A stretch of DNA of 43,319 nt. Origin: Candidatus Anammoxibacter sp. (GTDB taxonomy: Bacteria; Planctomycetota; Brocadiia; Brocadiales; Anammoxibacteraceae). Below are positions 39,262-43,319 of the stretch, one piece after another (the stretch's first letter is position 1; each line of letters begins with the position of its first letter). The DNA is taken from positions 1 to 43,319 of the forward strand of contig JAIQZQ010000059.1 in assembly GCA_021777105.1 (NCBI GenBank). The letters run 5' to 3'. Under the pieces are notes generated by a model. It did not search any database. It saw only the letters and a list, made by a program, of their open reading frames with translations, and was not told the DNA's origin. The position numbers and the translations under genes were made by a program.

Positions 39262-39549
39262 ATGCATGTTATTTCACGTAAACGGCTTAATGATTTTGCG
39301 GACAAGCATCCTGACGTTAGGAATTCTCTTGATAAGTGGCACAAACAAGTTAAGAAAGCTAACTTTATTTCATTTGCTGAATTGCGAGAGACTTTTTCAA
39401 ATGTAGATAAGGTTGGTAAGTTAACTATTTTCAATATTGGAGGAAATAAGGCAAGGCTGATTGCCGCTATTCATTATAATAGACGTAAAGTTTATATCCG
39501 CGCTGTGCTAACACATCCGGAATACGACAAAAACAAATGGAAGGAATAA
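39262..39549 (+). CDS. higB: HigB-family mRNA interferase toxin
   Basis: 95 residues. The pattern MHVISRKRLNDFADKHPDVR, then LDKWHKQVKKANFISFAELR, and NIGGNKARLIAAIHYNRRKVYIR and VLTHPEYDKNKWK is that of the HigB_toxin family (a ribosome-dependent RNase of RelE fold). The conserved basic and His residues near the end (THPEYDKNKW) are kept, so the toxin looks intact. The antitoxin starts 2 bases after its stop. Only weak ribosome-binding sequence precedes the ATG. Confidence 0.9.
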   Translation: MHVISRKRLNDFADKHPDVRNSLDKWHKQVKKANFISFAELRETFSNVDKVGKLTIFNIGGNKARLIAAIHYNRRKVYIRAVLTHPEYDKNKWKE

Positions 39550-39551
39550 AA

Positions 39552-39776
39552 ATGTTACAACCTGCTATTAAAAATGTTGCTAATGTCTGGCCAATGATTT
39601 CAAATGTTGTTTATGTGCCACATACGGAAAAAGAGTATAATCAATTAGTAGCTTTACTTGACAGCCTTATTGATGAAATAGGAGAGGATGAAGACCATCC
39701 TTTAGCATCGCTTATGGACATAATTGGAACCCTTATCGAAAAGTATGAAACCGAGCATGTTCCTGAATTATATTAG
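39552..39776 (+). CDS. Short HigA-like antitoxin without helix-turn-helix
   Basis: 74 residues from ATG 39552, preceded by AAGGAATAAAA; an earlier in-frame ATG at 39537 overlaps the toxin gene and is less likely. The segment HTEKEYNQLVALLDSLIDEI, then HPLASLMDIIGTLIEKYETEH, corresponds to the N-terminal part of HigB-associated antitoxins (EYExALxxLExLM...LIExYE). Those proteins usually continue into a helix-turn-helix, but this one ends at PELY. Short forms without DNA-binding domain exist, so it may still neutralise HigB while not autoregulating. Located directly downstream of higB. Confidence 0.75.
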   Translation: MLQPAIKNVANVWPMISNVVYVPHTEKEYNQLVALLDSLIDEIGEDEDHPLASLMDIIGTLIEKYETEHVPELY

Positions 39777-39779
39777 TTT

Positions 39780-39940
39780 CATTTTTACTCTCCTACGTGA
39801 ATGCGTTGTGGAAACGCGCATTAGACTCGTTCCAATGCTCCGCGTTGGAATGCAAGGTTCGACGCTCACACGTCGTGTTGACTGGACGCGTGAGCGTCCG
39901 GCCCGGATTCCCACGCGGAGCATGGGAACCAGCAACAGGC
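39780..39940. repeat. Palindromic GC-rich intergenic repeat
   Basis: Several short inverted repeats, GTTCCAATGCTCCGCGTTGG with GAATGC, GACGCTCACACGTC, and CCCACGCGGAGCATGGG, succeed each other. The block is GC-richer than its surroundings and noncoding, despite ORFs in two frames. Confidence 0.6.
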
Positions 39941-39950
39941 GTATCCCGTC

Positions 39951-40130
39951 ATGGTCGTCATCCGAACATCAGACGAACAGATACGTTGGATGGATGTGTC
40001 GAAATATCTCATTGAACAGAAAGATGCGGACAATTGGCCGGTAAAACAGATAGTATTTAACGGTGAACCGTTCGCCGCGTTGAGCGCTCTGCGGTTGCGT
40101 GATCAGTTTATACCGTATCCCGGCCGTTAG
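39951..40130 (+). CDS. Hypothetical 59-residue protein, possibly a 3' fragment
   Basis: ATG 39951 to TAG 40128-40130, product beginning MVVIRTSDEQIRWMDVSKYL and including a KQIVFNGEPFAALSALRLRD stretch. The IVFNGEPF...RLRD pattern resembles the C-terminal end of DUF4365-like proteins, so this may be a surviving tail. No ribosome binding site. Its end overlaps the end of the opposite-strand mqsA-like gene by 4 bases. Confidence 0.35.
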   Translation: MVVIRTSDEQIRWMDVSKYLIEQKDADNWPVKQIVFNGEPFAALSALRLRDQFIPYPGR

Positions 40131-40531
40131 GCCGCATGCTGAATTTCATCCAGGAGTTCCGGATGATTTGCAAGAAGTTTCATTAGGTTCACAGTTGCCA
40201 ACGGCGGAGCTATTTCCCCTTTTTCATATCGAGAAAAAGAGTCAACTGTTCCACCGCAGATTTTTGCGCTATCTTGTTGTGTAAGATTTAATTTTAGGCG
40301 TATTTGCTTTAATAAATCTGCTAATTTAAACTTTACACTTTTTTTAAATTTATCTATTTCTCCAGATGTGGATTCTAAATCGTCTCCGTTTAGTATCCCC
40401 TCTCCACATTGATCACACCAATCCCCTGATTGCTTGATAGTTATAGAATGCCCCCTAAAATCGTAGGAGACATTGCGCGACTCGCGATGAAGCTCTCCTT
40501 CAAAACATATTTGACATATTTTATTAGGCAT
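40127..40531 (-). CDS. mqsA: MqsA-like antitoxin
   Basis: 134 residues. The N-terminal zinc domain has CQICFEGEL and CDQCGEG (two CxxC pairs), and the C-terminal helix-turn-helix contains GGTVDSFSRYEKGEIAPPLATVN, the MqsA signature with its Ser and Arg DNA contacts. MqsA binds the RNase toxin MqsR through the N-domain and represses the operon through the C-domain. Its ATG overlaps the stop of the toxin remnant (TAATG). GGAG lies about 10 bases upstream within the toxin frame. The antitoxin is intact while the toxin has an internal stop, so it is now a stand-alone DNA-binding protein. Confidence 0.9.
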   Translation of the reverse strand: MPNKICQICFEGELHRESRNVSYDFRGHSITIKQSGDWCDQCGEGILNGDDLESTSGEIDKFKKSVKFKLADLLKQIRLKLNLTQQDSAKICGGTVDSFSRYEKGEIAPPLATVNLMKLLANHPELLDEIQHAA

Positions 40532-40836
40532 TATCCTAACTCCTTAAATGATATTGTGAAATAACCCTCACTATCTTCCTGAAACTTTATATACAAGAAA
40601 ACTCCTTTAAACGATGCATGGTAAACATCTTGCCATATTTTGTAATTCTTATGAGTTGTCATTGATTTGTAGAAACATGAATTATTTAAACTTTGAATGG
40701 CCTGCACTGCATCCTCTTCACTAAAATCAAGCTCTATTAATCATTTTCGTGACGAATTAGTTAATCGTAAACCTTTAACCGATTTCATTTGATCCTGTAT
40801 TTTAGATAACGGATAATGTTGCTTTGTTTTTTCCAT
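40531..40836 (-). pseudogene. mqsR: MqsR-like toxin with in-frame TGA
   Basis: From ATG 40836 the frame reads MEKTKQHYPLSKIQDQMKSV then TNSSRK, a TGA at codon 32 (40743-40741), then LIELDFSEEDAVQAIQSLN and CFYKSMTTHKNYKIWQDVYH, ending ISFKELG. MEK..HY.L..I, FYKSMTTH, WQDVYH and ISFKEL are the MqsR signature. With the stop ignored the 101-codon protein is complete. The usual residue at that codon in homologues is not a stop, so this is a point mutation or read-through case. Confidence 0.8.
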
Positions 40837-40910
40837 AATAACCGGATTAGTTATGTTAGTCAATAGTTGAAAAGGGCGCTCTGGCGGGATTCAAATCTAT
40901 TCTAAATTTG

Positions 40911-40970
40911 CTGTAAGTTCAAACAGTTTTCAGGGAAAACAACTGCTCGTTACAAGGCTTCCTCCCTTGA
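40911..40970. repeat. Degraded half-copy of palindromic element family B
   Basis: GTAAGTTCAAACAGTTTTCA followed by GTTACAAGGCTTCCTCCCTT corresponds to the left arm at 12018-12080. The remaining gap 40971-41411 contains a perfect TTATATTGC/GCAATATAA hairpin at 41041-41066 and a 9-10 base G run near 41312, but no gene. Confidence 0.55.
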
Positions 40971-41411
40971 AGGCGCTGTCTTTGTAATTTAGCGTTTATT
41001 TGCATGAGCGTCTATTTTTGCAATCGGTTATTACATTCCATTATATTGCGGCAACCTGCAATATAAACCTCTGATATTTTAATTCTTTTTACAAATAAAA
41101 CCTTTTCTTTTCTAACCAGTTAAGATAACTGGATGAATAATGGAATTGTAAACTTTTTATCTTTTATGCTCAAGTGTTTTTTGTTTTGAATAATTTACAA
41201 CTTCCCGAAAAAAACGTTCTGCCGTGGCGGTGGGAAATTGTGTAATTGGCTTTTAGGGAATTTGAAGGATGCTCATGAGTCATCGAAAAAAACATTGTCG
41301 TATGCGCGAAAAGGGGGGGGGCAGGATGATTTGCGGGCCTTAAGGCTTTTATGGATGATAATTGCAATTATTTGAGATCCACGCAATAATAATAAGGATT
41401 GCTTAGATTAT

Positions 41412-41771
41412 TTAGCTAACATGACAACCTAAAATAGCCGCAAGCCGGTCTAAAACATCGGAACTTAAGGTTTGATCCGCCGTTAAGAAATCATCCAATA
41501 TACGTTGCGAAATTCCTGATTGTTTAGCAATTACCGTGAGTGATAGTGGGCTTGCCTGGATAGCTCTGCGGAGTTCACCGCTAAGAGTCGTCTCCTCACA
41601 AGCGTGCTTTCGTATTTGATCACGTTTGATAAGTTCCGGCAGTTCGTCCGCTATCTGTTTTTGACGCTTCTTTAGGCGTTCTTTATCGGCGGGGCTAAGT
41701 TGTCGCGTAATTCTTCGTGTTTCTTTTTTTTTCACTTTAAACAGTTTAATAGTAAATTTTAGCAATGCCAA
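41412..41771 (-). CDS. Helix-turn-helix DNA-binding protein (XRE-like C-terminus)
   Basis: 119 residues. The N-terminal half is very basic and helical (TRRITRQLSPADKERLKKRQ, ELPELIKRDQ). The C-terminal ~50 residues form a helix-turn-helix: LRRAIQASPLSLTVIAKQSG then ISQRILDDFLTADQTLSSDV and LDRLAAILG. It resembles antitoxin-like regulators described mainly in Planctomycetes and allied groups, often next to a type II toxin. No toxin is adjacent on the same strand here. The first start (M1) is followed by an unusual Lys-rich segment, and an internal start is possible. Confidence 0.65.
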   Translation of the reverse strand: MALLKFTIKLFKVKKKETRRITRQLSPADKERLKKRQKQIADELPELIKRDQIRKHACEETTLSGELRRAIQASPLSLTVIAKQSGISQRILDDFLTADQTLSSDVLDRLAAILGCHVS

Positions 41772-41911
41772 GCGTCATAACGGCAAGTTAATGACTAAAA
41801 ACAATAGATTTTGCCTGCATGTTACGGCAGGGGACGCGCCTACATTACACAATAAGCAACGAACGACTAAATAGTTACGTGGAAATTCGACGCAAGGGGC
41901 ATTTTAAAACT

Positions 41912-41940
41912 CTTTCGCTATTCTCTTAATAATCTTTCTC
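41912..41940. repeat. Dispersed 28-bp repeat, copy 2
   Basis: TCTTTCGCTATTCTCTTAAT then AATCTTTCTC, matching the leader of the Fic gene at 39084-39110. There is no Fic gene here. Confidence 0.5.
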
Positions 41941-42063
41941 ATATAAAAATAGTTGCATATCGTTTATCATTTGAATATCATTTATATCTATTCTAAATTA
42001 TTACCATATAACAAGTTCCAATTCTATTAAAGAGCCTGAGAATCATAGGCATGTGGCCACTGT

Positions 42064-42270
42064 ATGAAAGACTATCTTTCCAAAATAGACAGGAACACAA
42101 CCGGCAACCGTTTTGATATAACTCCACTATTTGCCGACCATTCTGATTTCAATGCTTTAGTTGACGATCTTGTCGCGTTAATCAAAGACACAAAGATAGA
42201 TTTTGTCGCATGTATTGACGCCTTGGGATTTATACTTGGCGCTGCAATAGCTCACTGCTTGGGGACTTGA
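42064..42270 (+). pseudogene. N-terminal fragment of a purine phosphoribosyltransferase-like protein
   Basis: 68 residues. RFDITPLFADHSDFNALVDD then DFVACIDALGFILGAAIAH matches the start of adenine-phosphoribosyltransferase-like proteins (RFDVTPLFAD..., FV.GIDALGFILGAALA). The PRPP-binding loop (V-x3-DD-x-x-TGGT) and the rest, about 110 residues, are missing because the frame ends at TGA after HCLGT. It is a broken copy, probably left by a deletion or insertion in the TA island. Confidence 0.7.
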
Positions 42271-42390
42271 AATTTATATTACCGCATTGAATCTGTTCAA
42301 ATAAAGGACTCTACATGATGGCGCTCAAAAATCTTAGCCAAGTCTCAAATGAAACTTGTCAAATACGCCAGTTTGACGTACAATTGGTTG

Positions 42391-42666
42391 ATGGAAAAAG
42401 TAATATTTGATAAAGTTAAAAAACGTTTAAGGAGATTGCCGAACCATATTGTTAGAAACGTTCAACGCTGGGCATTACAGGTTGAGTTGATAGGCATTAA
42501 AGAAGTCAGGAAAATCTCAGGATATCACGACGAGCCCCTGGAAGGCAAAAGAATCGGCCAACGTTCAATAAGGCTATCAAAACAATATAGAGCTTTTTAC
42601 ACGCAATCCAAAAGTAAAGATATTAATATAATCACTATAGAGGAGATAAACAAACATGACTACTAA
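42391..42666 (+). CDS. RelE/HigB-type toxin
   Basis: 91 residues from the ATG at 42391 (MEKVIFDKVKKRLRRLPNHI), preferred over the in-frame ATG at 42349, whose extra 14 residues do not fit the fold. The core KEVRKISGYHDEPLEGKRIG then QRSIRLSKQYRAFYTQS is that of RelE/ParE toxins, with conserved YHDEPL, GKR and RSIRLSK-YRA. These are ribosome-dependent mRNA interferases. The antitoxin overlaps its end by 11 bases, giving a toxin-first (higBA) order. Both genes appear intact. Confidence 0.85.
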   Translation: MEKVIFDKVKKRLRRLPNHIVRNVQRWALQVELIGIKEVRKISGYHDEPLEGKRIGQRSIRLSKQYRAFYTQSKSKDINIITIEEINKHDY

Positions 42667-42958
42667 AATACATTATGGAACTAATGAACTAGAGCTTGAA
42701 TTTGGAGTCCTTACATTTGGCAATGCTTTATCAAGCTATAGAATTGGGGAAGAAATGACTCAAAAAGAATTTGCGAAATTACTTGGTATTTCAGCCCAAA
42801 GTTTGTGTGATATAGAAAAAGAGCGTCGTATTCCAAGCGCAAACCGGGCTGCAATGATAGCTAGCAAGTTAGGCGAACCAAATGAATTTTGGATACAACT
42901 TGCATTGCAAGACTCATTAAGAAAAGCAAATTTGAATTATACGGTTTCAGTTGCCTAA
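42656..42958 (+). CDS. XRE-family antitoxin (HigA-like)
   Basis: 100 residues. The helix-turn-helix is MTQKEFAKLLGISAQSLCDI then EKERRIPSANRAAMIASKLG, followed by a conserved FWIQLALQDSLRKAN tail common to HigA-like antitoxins. It should bind the toxin and repress the operon. AGGAGATAAAC lies 6 bases before the ATG, within the toxin gene, supporting coupled translation. The region 42959-43048 contains a GGCATG-TCCT-CATGCC hairpin. Confidence 0.88.
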   Translation: MTTKIHYGTNELELEFGVLTFGNALSSYRIGEEMTQKEFAKLLGISAQSLCDIEKERRIPSANRAAMIASKLGEPNEFWIQLALQDSLRKANLNYTVSVA

Positions 42959-43048
42959 CCCGAATCAACGAGAAAAGCCGATTGCATCCCCTCTCAGGTT
43001 AGCTGGTAACCACTGTAGTGTAGGCATGTCCTCATGCCGTGGCGATTG

Positions 43049-43255
43049 TTAAAACCTAAAGTCAATATTAAATGTTACTTTCCCGTTAAAATCATCATTA
43101 TCTAAATTGTATGTTGGCTCAACCCTTATTCTGCCTGACAATCCATCTGTGATTTTGTGATAAGCTCCAAACGGCGCGCTAAGTAGTATCTGTTGCGGAA
43201 AGGGTAATTTTGTTTGAAAATTTTGGCCGAAAAACCTCCTGTGCCCTAACTCTGG
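43049..43255 (-). pseudogene. C-terminal remnant of an outer-membrane beta-barrel-like protein
   Basis: On the minus strand an open frame ends at 43049. It includes FFGQNFQTKLPFPQQILLSA then AYHKITDGLSGRIRVEPTYN and a final GKVTFNIDFRF. The alternating pattern, terminal FRF and absence of charged helices point to a beta-barrel end. The frame is closed by a TAA at 43256-43258 just upstream, so the gene is either a fragment or has a frameshift near 43256; the rest would lie beyond the window. Confidence 0.4.
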
Positions 43256-43319
43256 TTAGAATAGAAAATATTTTCCGTTTTTGATTAATTTCTAATCACT
43301 TTTCATGTATTTAATTGTT

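Noticed and set aside
39724..40044. Two overlapping plus-strand ORFs (106 and 72 aa)
   Set aside because: Both run through the palindromic GC-rich repeat at 39780-39940 in different frames, which is typical of noncoding repeats.
41312..41321. Run of about 9-10 G near 41312 as a phase-variation tract
   Set aside because: No coding frame or promoter can be placed across it, so no gene can be shown to depend on its length.

Overview
The window looks like a chromosomal segment of a diderm (Gram-negative type) bacterium of moderately low GC. A 722-residue TonB-dependent receptor with signal peptide and aromatic C-terminus, plus a second beta-barrel-like C-terminal fragment at the right edge, indicate an outer membrane. 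The lineage cannot be fixed from sequence alone. The abundance of hybrid sensor kinases, PilZ and HD-GYP (c-di-GMP) proteins, toxin-antitoxin (TA) pairs and palindromic intergenic repeats recalls environmental Desulfobacterota, Nitrospirota or Planctomycetota-like genomes, but that is inference. No rRNA, tRNA or CRISPR array was seen.

Layout. 1-600: 3' end of a secreted Ser/Thr-rich protein, a strong terminator, and a decayed duplicate of its last repeat. 700-3220 (minus): CRP-family regulator, SAM methyltransferase, STAS-PilZ fusion. 3340-3530: first copy of a ~185-bp palindromic element. 3890-9690: a small orphan protein and a 1760-residue Ser/Thr-kinase/AAA/GAF/histidine kinase. 9960-15630 (plus): zinc alcohol dehydrogenase, truncated hemoglobin, a 55-residue membrane peptide, and a mrfA-mrfB-like DNA repair pair, separated by two different inverted-repeat elements.

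15.6-21 kb is a TA and remnant island. It holds HEPN/MNT, an orphan antitoxin with an 11-codon toxin stub, a truncated RhuM protein, a SEC-C protein, an IS200-type transposase fragment, a DUF433/DUF5615 pair, a decayed RelBE-like pair and an orphan CopG/BrnA-like antitoxin. The 3' end of mrfB with its downstream leader and a promoter-like sequence is duplicated on both sides of HEPN/MNT. Three attC-like structures suggest part of the island may have been integron cassettes, although no integrase is present.

21.4-33.7 kb is a signalling block: DinB-like protein, REC/HD-GYP response regulator, a kinase-less membrane sensor directly before a full 1225-residue hybrid kinase of the same architecture, a REC protein with a four-cysteine tail, and an nSTAND NTPase with a membrane segment and about 14 HEAT repeats. 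34.0-34.9 kb holds a compact unit of a possible 23-residue peptide, a YkgJ-type cysteine-cluster protein and a PqqD-type peptide-binding protein; this is the best candidate for an undescribed small system. 35.5-37.6 kb is the TonB-dependent receptor.

38-43 kb is a second TA island: a Fic gene broken by an 11-bp tandem duplication, HigB with a short antitoxin, MqsRA with a stop codon in the toxin, a helix-turn-helix protein, a phosphoribosyltransferase fragment and a RelE/HigB-XRE pair. Many of these modules keep the antitoxin but have lost the toxin, which fits repeated acquisition followed by decay.
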